NCBI GenBank assembly: GCA_038502055.1
Contig: JAXRKN010000045.1
Location: 10,405,501 to 10,469,500 of the forward strand
Source of the DNA: Tanytarsus gracilentus
Taxonomy: Eukaryota > Arthropoda > Insecta > Diptera > Chironomidae
Direction of reading: 5' to 3'
DNA: 64,000 nt
In this document: one piece after another, positions 53,191 through 64,000 of the stretch
Numbering within the stretch: the first letter of the stretch is position 1
Layout: the number at the start of each line of letters is the position of its first letter
Position numbers and translations under genes: made by a program
Notes under the pieces: generated by a model
The model's database searches: none
Told to the model about the DNA's origin: nothing
What the model saw: only the letters and a program-made list of their open reading frames with translations

Positions 53191-54623
53191 TAATGATTTT
53201 GCCAACTGTCAACAAATGAAATTAAATTTAAATTATTTATTTTTCTACAAACTTTTTAAAAATATCTAAAACCCGTTTCAATAAAATTTCCACTTAAATC
53301 TTAATGCATTTCAAGTTGAAAATCAAATTTCGTAAACATCCATCAATGGCAGTGCGATTAAAGCGGATTAGTTGGCTAGCAACGTGTCTCAGAAAAAATT
53401 TCAACATCAAAAAATTTTTCTCATCTATAGCACTTTACATAATTTATAAACGTGTGCTCTTGCTCTAAGTGGATATCATAAATTCAAAGCTCTTTTCTCT
53501 CGTCCTTCTCCTCCTCATAAAAGCACATCAATCACAAGTTTCACATACATATCGCTTTTGAGTGGGTGCGAAATATATTTCAAACATTTTTCGCCCTCGA
53601 ACCTTTCTCACTCTCAACTTTAGCCGGCCACCGCTCATTCACTCGCCATAATATTGAAATTGAATTTTCATGTGTCATCGAACGTATCACAACGAGATTA
53701 ATTTAATTGCGGCTCCACACTGCTGCTGCTGTCGATGTATACAAATATCTGTATATATGTTGCTCTGTGCAATGGACTATGTCATTTCTAATTTTTGATT
53801 TTTCGAGAGCCATCATGACGATGATAAAAACACACACACTTTGCCTAATGCGTATATATGAATCAAATGGAGTGAGAGTGACTATAAAGTTCGGGAGTGT
53901 GCTTTATTGATTTCAAATTGTATGATGAATGAACGGCCGACCTGACGTGCGGAATCAAATTATCATTTTTTTTTCGGAGTGAGAAAAAAGAGTCTGAAAA
54001 GGCATTGTGAGTGTTTGTTTATGTCTGACGGCTGTCGATTGAAGAATTTCCTTTCTCGGCCTCCACTCAACTTCCATACATCAGGCTCATAATCGATAAT
54101 ATTTCTTTTTTTCATGAAATATCCGGCATTATGTGTGTGGGCGAACACATGAGATGGATCGAGAGACAAAATGGGAAAATTTATTTTTGTTAGATTTGTT
54201 GCAAACTTTCATTAAAGGTTAAATGATGTTGATTCAAAGATTCGCAATTTTGTTTGGGGTTTGATACATAAATATTTTATTTTGGAAATTTTATTTTTTG
54301 CCAGGTGCTTCCAAGTTTTTTCCATTAATTTAATAATAACTTTTCATGAAAAGTTTTTTAAGATCTTTTTTGTACTTAATTTTTGAAATTAAAAAATACG
54401 TTACAAAGTTTTCATAAAGGGCTTTTTTAATTTAAAAATAAGGTACCATATAAGTGATTATCAAACCAATTGAAATCAGCTGGATTTTAAGTTAATTGGC
54501 ACTAAAATAACTTTTAAAAAAATTTAAGGCTTTTAAAGAATGATAATTTTAAAAAATTAACTCCACGACGGGGATTTTTAAAAAATTCAAAACCTTTTTA
54601 AGATTTTATTGATAACAAAATTA

Positions 54624-54653
54624 CCAAAACCCACACGTGGATGTTGCCGCGCA
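54624..54653 (-). repeat. Inverted dispersed copy of the sequence at the 49.85-kb element end
   Basis: Read on the minus strand, gcggcaacatccacgtgtgg matches gcggcaacacccacgtgtgg at about 49851-49870 with one mismatch, and both continue gttttg. The related words aacccacacccgtgg occur at the element's left end (49063). This indicates a dispersed short repeat of at least three copies here. Confidence 0.8.
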
Positions 54654-57600
54654 TTAATTTATTAAAATAATTTAAATATAAATTTTAAATTTAATCCGAC
54701 AGTTTAATTTTTGTCACTCTCATCAATTTCAGTATCAAAAATCTCTCTCGACTCAAATGTTTGGTTTTGCAATATCTCAATTAGATTCATTCAATTATCA
54801 TCATGATACTCTTGAATTGATTTTCTCGAATTGTCTTTTTGAGTTGATAAAATTTTGACGAGTTTTAATCGATTTTAAACTCGTGTGTGTGCACATCACA
54901 CAGGAAGTGCAATGTCCTGATAAAGTTTCCTATATTAATTCAAGTAAATTTTCTGTTTACCAGAGAAAACTTTGTCATCCCAGTTTTCACATATTAAAAT
55001 CCCATCTCAGTTTCATATAATCAGAAATTATTCATCATTTTCACCTTTTATCAACATCCATTCCCCATTTGCACCAACCACGCTCCCTTCCTCATAATCC
55101 TCAAATTCATTCTGTGAGTATATTTCTCATGAGAGTGATAGAATATTTTCAATCATTACCCATCGTGATAAAGAAGAAGAAGAGACATGAAAAGTTTCAA
55201 TAATAAATTTATATTCACCAGTGATTTCCGAGGTGGAGTGAAATATGCGGCTCATAGGCGACAAATGTGACATAAATAGAGCATGTTGAGTGGTGAGAGA
55301 GTTTTATATTGATAGAAAGGAGCAGCAACAACCGAGAATGTGAAGTTAAAAAGAAAATTGCTTTTTTCTCTCATTCAAAAGGAAACTCTTCGTTTTACGC
55401 TCACATGAGAATATTTTTTTGCTTGTTGTAAAATTAAACGAGAGACTCCGATGATGATGCTGATGATTGTGTGGATCGGAGAAAAATTGCAGTGATGACA
55501 AGAATCTGTTGAGTGTGAAGACAAAGGAAGTGAGCTTTAGAAAATATAAAAATGATTTTTCGATAAATTTCAAAATATTTTATTCTCACAAGTATCGAAT
55601 ACAAAAATTCTTCTCACTTGCTTCGTTCACTGCTGCCCTGCTCTGTTTGTATTTAATTAAGAAGGTTAATCTGCTTCAACAGCATTTATTGTTCATTTTT
55701 GTTTATTTTCAACATCATCATTGTCTCTTACCTCGACGAATATTGGATGAATGAATGCCCGAGAGTTAATTAACGCTAAATGAAAGTTTTGTCACGTTTT
55801 TCTTCATTTGATATTCTACGGCAAGAATTTAAATCATTTCATGGCACACACAGTCATTGCACCCAATAGGAGAGAAAATTCTTCTTTTTCTTCCAACCCT
55901 CATTGCATGAGATTCTCTTTCCCTCAAAAAAAATGACTTGCAATTTCTCCATAAAATGTGATTGTGCTATATATAGAAAGTAATTCCCTATAGAGACAGC
56001 AGAGGCACACTGTTGCGGTGCCGGAGAATCTCTTAGAGAGAAAAAAGAAATTAATTCACAAACGCAACAGATACTAAATTTCCCTCCCACCCCATTACTG
56101 CCGCCTTATTTTCGTAATTTCCTACATCATACCATACCATAATTTCTTTTCTCTCTCTCATTTTCTACCCCACAACTATTTTCATCCATGCCGTTGCCAA
56201 TGAGTAGAAATGACGACGAAAGAGATAAGAAATGAAAAGAGGCTTGATGAAATTTTTCCTCTTCTTGTCTTCTCATTTTCAGTGTAATAAGCTGAAGGGA
56301 AAAATATTTTTCTGGGCATATTTTTTCACTCAATTGTGATTAGATGATAAGCAGATAAATTCAGCAGCTTTAGCTTATGAAAAATTAATTTCAATGCAAA
56401 TTTATGACAAATTTTTTTAAACGAAATTTAAAGATGGTTCGAATCCCAAAATTGCAATTATTTTTTTTAAATGCAATAAAATTTTAAAATATTTCGAATC
56501 CCAAAAAATAAATTTTGTATCTTTATTTTTAAATCATGAAAAGTGTCAATAATACCCAAAAAATAACTAGTCACTAGACCTATTAAAAATTTCCAATGAA
56601 AAATTTAATTCATTCGAATTTATTTTAAAACACCCATAAATATTTCCACACTTGATTTATCAGCACATTATCAACTATAGTTTTTGCATTTGAATGACTG
56701 CAATAATAATTGGCTTGCGAATGGGTGAGAGAGAGAGCTTTGTGGTGATAAACACTAAAACATCCCACATACAGCTTCATGAATACGCAAATAAATAAAT
56801 TGCCCGATCTCATTATAATATCGATTGTGCTTTTTGTTTGATTTTAATTTGTTAGCATCGAGTTTTACATGGAGAGCAAAAAATGTTTTCACAACATAAA
56901 CAACAACATGATTGCTGTGCCAAAACAATGGCTCTGGGGTGGGAGTGCGAGGTGTGGAAAATGTTCAGAACTTTTTAAAGATTTTTCATTCGCAACATCA
57001 ACTTTCAACTCATAAAAAGTGCTTTAAAATTTTTTCCTTTATTTTAACAAAAACATTTTTTCATGCATATTTAAAAAATTTATAATTTTTTCTCTTTTTC
57101 TCTAAAATTAAATTATTAAAATGCGCATACAAGCGATAAAGCGTGATGTGCATGAATATAAATTGATGTGGAATGCAAAACAATTTCAGATAGTTTGTGT
57201 CAACCGCAACAAAATTTTTTAAAGACTTAAATTTTAATAATTTTCGCCTAAAATCAAATTAAACTCGGTAGCGCCACAAAAAAAGCAATTAATTGATTTA
57301 TTGAGAATGTCCGGACTTTTCAGTGAATGAATATTCTCAATTAATTATTGAAAACCAATGAATACTGTCGTAAAATGTTATCACCAGCAAATATTATCAA
57401 ATAATTTATTTTTTGTCGCTGTCCACTCAACGCAGCTTGGGATCGGATCAAAAAATTTCTATTGAATCGAGGTCGACGTTGAAATTTTTATGAAAATACC
57501 CAAGCGAAGCTTAAAAATATTTAATGGGAATTATTTTCGTGGATTTTAAGAGGATTTTCTAACAAAATTTTTGGGTAAAATTTCAGTTTACTGGTTACGA

Positions 57601-60600
57601 AAAAAAGGCTCAAACGCTAACAAGCCTTTGACGATAAATTTTCTAAACGAACTCACAAGCGTGTGATGAAATCAATATTTGCTAAATAGCGCTGATATTA
57701 TGACACGCCGCTGATATCTCATTTTCGCTTTGTTTTCCATCATCGCACAGCAAATCATATAGAGAAAGCATACCCGCGCTCTATGCTTTGTGTTTGTGAT
57801 GCCTAACTTTTTTACCATGGGTTTTGCGATTCTGCTGATGATGATAAAAAGACGAGTAGTCGAATAAACAGAGCAATCAGAGTCGAAAAGCGTAACATAA
57901 TGATTGCATGATGATGATATTAGATATGGAATTTTTGCCGAAAGAGTCGCTAGAAAATTTCGTATGTGTATATTGGCCCCAAATGATAAATAATTTTTGC
58001 TATTCATTCTCTCAGCGTTGTGAATATGAATGAGAATTTACGAAAAATATGGTGGAGTGATAGAAAGCACCTGAAGGTGGGGAAGTGCTTTTGAAATTTG
58101 TTTGAATTTAAAAATATAATCGCGATTATAATAATTAAAAATTATTTTGGAAAAGTTAGAAAATTCAATAAAAAATTTGAGAACATTCAAGAACTGAATA
58201 GAGCATGGTTGAATCCTTGCTAATCCTTAGAAATCCATAAAAATATTTAATACATAGCTTTTAAAAAAATTTAGCGGAGCTACAACAAATTTCACTAAAA
58301 ACCCATCTAAAAAGAAGAAAAATGATCATCAAATTTTTTTCATTTGCTGTAAATTTTTCACAACTTTAATGACGCTAAAAAGTCAAAAAATAACATTCGA
58401 ATTTTTTTTATGCTCGGTCCAAACTTACTGATATGGAAAATGAAATTTTTCTTCCCTTTTTCCGCTCTCATTGCCCTCCGCACTCTTTTGTTCATTTTTC
58501 ATTTTCAACTTTTTTTTGCGTCTCTAACCCACTTGAAGACACTTTAAGGATGATGGCAAAAAGCTTGTTCACTCACTAATGATCATTTAAGTCTATTCGT
58601 CAAGCATGGAATACAAATTATTGGAAATTGACTTGAGTTAAACGCAGCAGCTTCAATGATGATTCATTAAAAGCTGTAATGACACTTAAATTATGATGAG
58701 ACTCGCAAATGGATGAAAAATGGTTGATGAGAATTGAAAGTCCTTAAAAATTAATTTAAAATGTATAACGGAGCTATAAATTGTATTTTTTATATTAAAC
58801 TCACTCAAACGCGAAAAAATCTTCTTGTAAATTTTAGATTTTATTGCAAAATCCCTTAAAAAATTCCAATAAACTCTCAAACGAACCCTTAATCCAATTT
58901 CGGGTGAACACAGTGGCGAGGATTTAAATTCAATTGGATTTTATCCAAAAAAATTCTCTTCGAGTCTATGAAGCCTTTTTTCTTTTTTTAACATACTCAG
59001 TTGCATTAAAATTTTCACAAATTTCTGAATCCTGTCGGTCAAATCTTCTCTCTTTTTTATATAAAAAACCAAGTTTTGATGTGAATTTGTGTGTGCGGTG
59101 AGTGGAAAATGTACAAGAGCATATACAAAGCGAAGAGAACATTATAATTGGATGAAATTCAGTCTTTTATCCTTTTCCTTTTTCTTATTTCATATTTTCT
59201 GCCACATATGCATGCATGAACGTTGAGTCCAGTTCGGACGAGAGCTTATCTTCCTGGTATTGCACTGCTCATGACAGTGCTCATTTCAAGCATTTTTCAA
59301 ACTGATTTTGCAAACGATGCAAAGCATGCTACGATAAATCATGCTTGTACATGTTTATTATGCGAATTGAATTGAGTGAGTTGTGTTCAGTGCATTTTTG
59401 GAGGCTGTGTTAATTTATTGTGCATTTCATTCATGGAATTTTGAGTTTTTCAAGCAAAATTAAAATTTATGAGCTTTTAAGAAGATTTCTGGTTTGAATT
59501 TTGTCTAAGAAAAATTTCTCAAAAGATTTTGAATAAAATTCATTCACTGCAAAAATTCCATCAAAGATCGATCTTGAAGAATTTATTTAACACTAAAGCT
59601 TTAAAATCATTCAAACGCAATGAAAAATTTATTGCATATAAATGAAGATGGATTTGGGTACACTCCGAATAAGGTTAATGAATCATTCATGAGTGTGTCG
59701 CGAGAAAAAAAGCTCTCGAATCAAATTATGAAGATTGATGAAAGAATATAAAGTTGCTTTATTCAACAAACATTGAAATACACCTGTCAGAGATTAAAAT
59801 TAGATTTATTAGTCAATAGAGTGAACTTCGGTGTTGAACACGATCGATAATTCTCTGTGGTGCAATTAAAACTCAATTCAGGAGCGACCGGTCGAGAGAA
59901 CTTGCCCGATGGCGTTTAAACTTGGTAATGAGTTCGCATTACTTCGAGAATTGTTATTTACTGAAGGGACAAGGGGTGGAAATTTATATAAATGTTTAAA
60001 TATTATAAAAATAATTTATCGATTTTTTAAAAATAATTTTCAGAACTTTAAAATTAAAATTTTCAACCCCTGCAAATATCGAGCAACTTTTACTTGAACA
60101 AGGGAATTTAAAAATAATTTTTTTCAATGAACAAATTTAAACTTTGTCTTGTCGTTTTTGTCAGCAATGCCAACATACAAGCCTAAACAAATAAAATCAG
60201 AAAATCTCAAACTTCTTCAACAAAAATATTTCTCTTCTGAAAATTTCTGCACTCATTCATTGATTGGAAAATAATCGTAGGTAATTTAGGCCTCGACGCG
60301 GGGAATGAGTTAAAATGGATTGAGGTGATCATTGATTTATTTTCATCCTTTTTTCGGGTGGAAATAAAGTTTACGTTAATTACGAGAGCTGAAAAGCGTT
60401 TAATTGTGTTTATCTCACAAAGTTTATATCACCCACCACATGGAAATGTTTGCGAGGTTAAAATTACATTAAAAAACTTCCTCATACATTTTTATCGCGC
60501 TTGTTTCCACACATGTGCTTAAATGAGAAAATTAAGGCTTAATGACTCATGTTAAATAAATTTTAACCATAAATTATTTTTTCTACTTACAGGTAAACGA

Positions 60601-61658
60601 AGAAAAATATTAATCATGTTTCATCGCCGACGAAGACTGCAAGTATTGAAAATTTAATTTCCAATAAGGTTCAAATATGATACTCATTGCTTTTATCGAG
60701 AAATACAAGGACTTAAAATAAGCTCTAATTAAATTCGACTTTTTTCGAAAAAAATAATGAAAATTTCATAAAATACCATCAAATTGCTGAGTTACTAATA
60801 ATTAGAGATAATTTTAGACATTTTTTGTGCGCTAATGAGATGAAATTTGAGATGATTTTTACTCGATGAAAAAAATAATTATTTTTGACCTAATTTAATA
60901 ATTTAATTTTTTGCAAACTGGACAGCAAAAATAGCTTTTAAAAATCCCGGGATTTCCAATTTTGGGATCCCGTTCGAAACCTCTAACGCCAATATGAATT
61001 TGAGTATTTAGAAAGATTTTTTTAGGGTGTTGGAAATATCTAAATTAAATGTTGCGCGACCTTCTAAAAAGATAAAAATAAAATAACTTGGAATTGGGCT
61101 GCTTTACCGATCTGTCCTTGTCTAACTCTAAAATATTATTTTAATTCAATTCCAAAGTTTTTATAGTGTTTCAATTACTAATTTTAACTAAAATCAGTGC
61201 ATAAGTGGTTTCACTAACTAGTCTGAGCCAAGTATTTTTGTGGGTATATAGCCTGCTGCTGCTTGTTGCTATAAAATAGGTGAATTAAAATTTGGACCCC
61301 ACACTGAAATTAAGTGGCTAATTTGGAACTGAAATCATTATTGAAGTGATAATTTTTTGGGGGATTAGGCTCCAAAAGTGGGAGGGGTAGACTGGGTACT
61401 TTTAATAGTGGTGAATAAATAAGGTGATGTTTATCCCACGTGCTTTTAGTTTTGGGTGGAGTGGGTCCTATTGGTACATTGTATGTTTTAATTTAAACAT
61501 CTTTTGGCCTTTTTTGGGGGAGTGGGGGGGAGAGAAAAGGGTTAGGAAAGAGAGGTGAAAGGGTCTTTTTTTTCTTTTTGGTCTATATATTTTTTTTTCT
61601 TTTTAGATAGTTTGTGGTAATGTTTGATAGGTTATTTATTTTTGTGGCCCTCGTCTAA

Positions 61659-62198
61659 ATACTTAGCTTTTTAATTTTCGACTCGCTTATCATGTCTCAT
61701 TTGAGTTATCTCGTTGGAAGCTGGGGCACCGCAACTGACAAAGCAATCAAACAAATACAACTAATGCAGAATCGGGGGATGAGAAATGTTTTTAACCTCA
61801 AGTGGCGGTCCAATAGAATTGAAATGTTCAGAAATTATAAAATTCTGCCAGTAAGAGGACTATGTGTTTTGAGAACTGCTGCATTTGTCCACGCGATAGT
61901 TTATGACATCAGACAATCTTCCATAACCATAGAACAGCCAACAATCAAACGAACTGGTGCTCTTTTAGCTCCATCACGTGCTCTCAACAACTTTGGTGAA
62001 AAGGCTGTGCGCTGTTTCGGTGTCAATGTTTTCAACCGCTTACCCGAAGTTTCCAAGCTTAACAAAAACCCGCAGCAATTTTCAAGCGATGTCAAATCTT
62101 TCATTATAAATTCGCATTTACTAGAAAAATTTTTCTCACCGCATAATAATTTCTTAGAAATTTTTAAATCCTCGTCTAAATCAACCTATCAATGTTAA
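61659..62198 (+). pseudogene. C-terminal fragment of a non-LTR retrotransposon reverse transcriptase
   Basis: The open frame runs from about 61659 to TAA at 62198, with the first methionine at 61692. It encodes the region after the polymerase core: an FDSLIMSHLSYLVGSWG thumb-like start, then IKQIQLMQNRGMRNVFN and YKILPVRGLCVLRTAAFVHAI. This pattern (S-L-I-x-S-H-L-x-Y, then L-x-x-L/M-Q-N-R) is standard in Jockey/CR1-clade ORF2 proteins. The endonuclease and catalytic palm are absent, so it cannot mobilise itself. The remaining frame is uninterrupted, suggesting a fairly recent insertion. Confidence 0.78.
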
Positions 62199-62507
62199 CC
62201 TGGTCAAATTTTTAATCACTAATTAACTTCACAACCTCTACTGTCTATCCATGCCTTCGCGATCTTTAAGGAGCTCAGCTCATTGTATCGCGGAATTTTA
62301 TTAAATCTCAACTTATTTTTCTCTCACTATAAAATCTCCACAATTGTATTGTCATTATCATGTCAGAAAAAATCAAGGACGTTTTGTGTCTCTTCAGATC
62401 CATGCATTCAGCAGCAGAGAATTGCGGATCTTAGGGGATTTTTTACCTTGTCGTCAGCTAAAACTGAATGAATAAAATAAAATATAAAATTGGAAATTGG
62501 AAATAAC
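61659..62507 (+). mobile_element. 5'-truncated non-LTR (LINE-type) retrotransposon
   Basis: A reverse-transcriptase C-terminal frame is followed by a ~300-bp 3' UTR ending ctgaatgaataaaataaaat and then a short ggaaatt-type tail near 62490-62507. This is the usual end of Jockey/CR1-like elements. The left edge near 61659 reads into a stop and unrelated sequence, consistent with 5' truncation during insertion. The GT-rich patch at about 61250-61560 could be part of the same element after internal deletion, but this is unproven. Confidence 0.75.
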
Positions 62508-63835
62508 TACAAAATTCTAATTAATAAGCTAATTTCGTGCATTCGGAAAAATTTACAAAATATTGAAATAAATTTTCATATTAATAAAATAAGTTTCAAC
62601 TCTAAAAAGTTCAAATCAAAAAAAAAAATTGTCAAATTTATTTTCATTTATTTATTCAGCATTTAATTAATTTAACCATAGAACAATGTAATTGCGAACA
62701 ATTTAACGTACATACGTGAATGGTATAAAAACATTCGAATTATCGGCATAGCATTAATTAAGACATTATGGATTTATCTATTAAGTAATTAAGCATCACA
62801 GTCGAATTTGCTCTCATTGCTCTCTTTTTTCTTCCTCCACAATTTACCGAGTTGGGTTGATATCAATTTATCGTACGTATGTATTTTCATGGGTAATTTA
62901 TCACCCACTTTTTTACCATAATTGCATAAATTTCTCTTATTTTTATTATCAGATCATTTCTTCTTCCATATTTTCCGCCTCAATCTCAAATGAGTGTGTG
63001 GAGGCATTTTTAATATCAGTTTCATCTAATGTGGTTGACGTCGCACTTAGTTCATAAACTTTTTTCCCCTATAATTATTGCCTTTGAGCGCTCATACGCA
63101 CTTTTGAAAATGAAATTGCTTTTACCCCTCCCACGCCTCATATTACGATGAAAAAGGGGAGGCGAAGTCAACCCTCAGTGAATTTAAATATTAATTAATC
63201 AATACAAGCTTGTACACCTGACATCTTCATACACTGAGTAACTTTATATCGTCATTCACCTGCAATTTTCATGAACATGATATCATATAAAGCTATAATA
63301 AATATTTACTCGCTTCGCTTTTTTGGATGGAATATTTTTTTGTTCGAGAGCGGAGTTGAGCTTAAAATTTAGGGTCAAAATTCAATTAGTGGACAAAAAT
63401 CAAGTTTTACACGAAATTCGCATGCAAATCTTTTAAAAATTGCTTGATTTGTATTTTAATGAAGTACAACAATTATAAATTATTTTTTAGAGCACAAAAA
63501 ATTATTTTAAAATAATCCAAAAGATTTTTAAAATTAAATTACCATTAATTGTTTACTTTTAAAGTCTTCATAAACCTTTTTGACATTTCTTAACTTTAAT
63601 TTTACAATCAAAATTCGCTGTTTTAAAAGTTCCTTTTAGTCTTTAGTATTTGCCACACCAAACCTACTCTAAATGTGTCATTCTCAGCACCCTCTTCACT
63701 AAATTTTTCCCTCACACCTTCACATACTTGAGATTCCTCGGGATCCTCAAGTGGATTAGAAATTCCTCATAAAATATACTTTTTCTACCCTCCTTTGACC
63801 TTATTATTTTTTGTGCTAGTCAAAGACTGATTTAC
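62508..63835. other. Non-coding region between the retrotransposon and the sulfotransferase end
   Basis: AT-rich sequence without a supported gene. The part nearest 63835 would include the 3' UTR of the minus-strand sulfotransferase gene. Confidence 0.55.
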
Positions 63836-64000
63836 TCATCCAAGTTCAAAGCCCAAAATATCATCGAGATTATAGTCAAAGAGCTTAAAATCACTCTCGT
63901 ATAGTTTATATAAATTTCTTATCAGTCCAAGTGGTAATTGATCGATATAGTGCTGCAACTTTTCACTCGTGCCGGACGTGCGTGTCACTTTGGGGAAAGT
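63836..64000 (-). CDS. C-terminal end of a probable carbohydrate (chondroitin/dermatan-type) sulfotransferase, partial
   Basis: The last 165 bases read on the minus strand as an open frame of 54 codons, entering at base 64000 in phase and ending at TGA (63838-63836). The peptide begins TFPKVTRTSG, continues LQHYIDQLP and closes with LIRNLYKLYESDFKLFDY and a short tail. The ending L-Y-x-x-Y-x-x-D-F-x-L-F-x-Y is the usual C-terminus of Golgi type II carbohydrate sulfotransferases (CHST8-14 / Sulfotransfer_2 family), which transfer sulfate from PAPS to glycosaminoglycan or glycoprotein sugars. The local GC content is clearly higher than in the flanking DNA. The catalytic PAPS-binding parts lie outside the window, so the exact member cannot be named. 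Confidence 0.72.
   Translation of the reverse strand, partial: TFPKVTRTSGTSEKLQHYIDQLPLGLIRNLYKLYESDFKLFDYNLDDILGFELG

Larger units (their letters stand above)
49875..61658. other. Non-coding region (11.8 kb), no gene supported
   Basis: AT-rich DNA with GA/CT runs, the (GA)18 tract at 51715-51750, the degenerate repeat at 52970-53190, a repeat copy at about 54624-54653 and a GT-rich, strand-asymmetric patch at about 61250-61560. The longest frame (57672-58007 minus, 111 codons) has no recognisable domain or splice context. A polypyrimidine-AG at 60592 followed by a short frame is too weak to call. Confidence 0.55.

Noticed and set aside
57672..58007. 111-codon minus-strand frame
   Set aside because: No recognisable family or protein-like pattern and no supporting signals.
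61901..62104. Minus-strand frame inside the retrotransposon
   Set aside because: Shadow of the reverse-transcriptase frame on the plus strand.

Overview
The window looks like nuclear DNA of an insect, most likely a nematoceran fly (a chironomid midge would fit). It is strongly AT-rich. Genes are split by very short GT-AG introns (about 50-120 bp) with in-phase junctions, and the recognisable proteins (Nap1, the DEAD-box helicase Abstrakt/DDX41, secreted gelsolin, an XTBD protein) resemble dipteran or general animal orthologues. The order is inferred from these traits, not from a search. There are no bacterial features, rRNA genes, tRNA genes or CRISPR arrays that I can support.

Layout. (i) 1-6.0 kb holds a tandem 5' duplication. 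Copy A (164-830) encodes a short N-terminal-only protein. Copy B (1041-5995) is a complete three-exon gene for a 1571-residue protein with ankyrin-like repeats, an HExxH zinc-protease motif, one membrane segment and a NACHT-type NTPase. A degenerate inverted copy of the shared 5' region lies at about 7.02-7.17 kb. (ii) 7.26-7.92 kb holds a five-exon gene for a small secreted cysteine-containing protein. (iii) 10.1-15.7 kb is a compact housekeeping cluster: Nap1 and abs in tandem on the minus strand, a divergent F-box/LRR gene sharing a 242-bp promoter with abs, and a convergent two-exon XTBD gene. (iv) 16.27-23.75 kb holds a complete secreted gelsolin gene with a TATA/initiator promoter, an untranslated first exon and eight coding exons. 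(v) 23.75-61.66 kb is mostly non-coding. It contains one intact single-exon gene for a membrane LRR protein (41.27-42.20 kb), dispersed and tandem repeats, a long-armed hairpin (30.2 kb), a block with short terminal inverted repeats and an internal 17-bp minisatellite (49.06-49.87 kb), and possible untranslated exons of an unseen gene. (vi) 61.66-62.51 kb is a 5'-truncated non-LTR retrotransposon. The right edge (63.84-64.00 kb, minus strand) is the C-terminal end of a probable carbohydrate sulfotransferase gene.

The most unusual item is the ankyrin/HExxH/membrane/NACHT protein. NACHT receptors are not part of the standard dipteran immune repertoire, and this domain order is unfamiliar to me. 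The adjacent N-terminal-only copy looks like a recent partial duplication with exon-level homogenisation. All exon structures were assembled by eye from splice signals and reading-frame continuity. RNA-seq and domain searches were not available.
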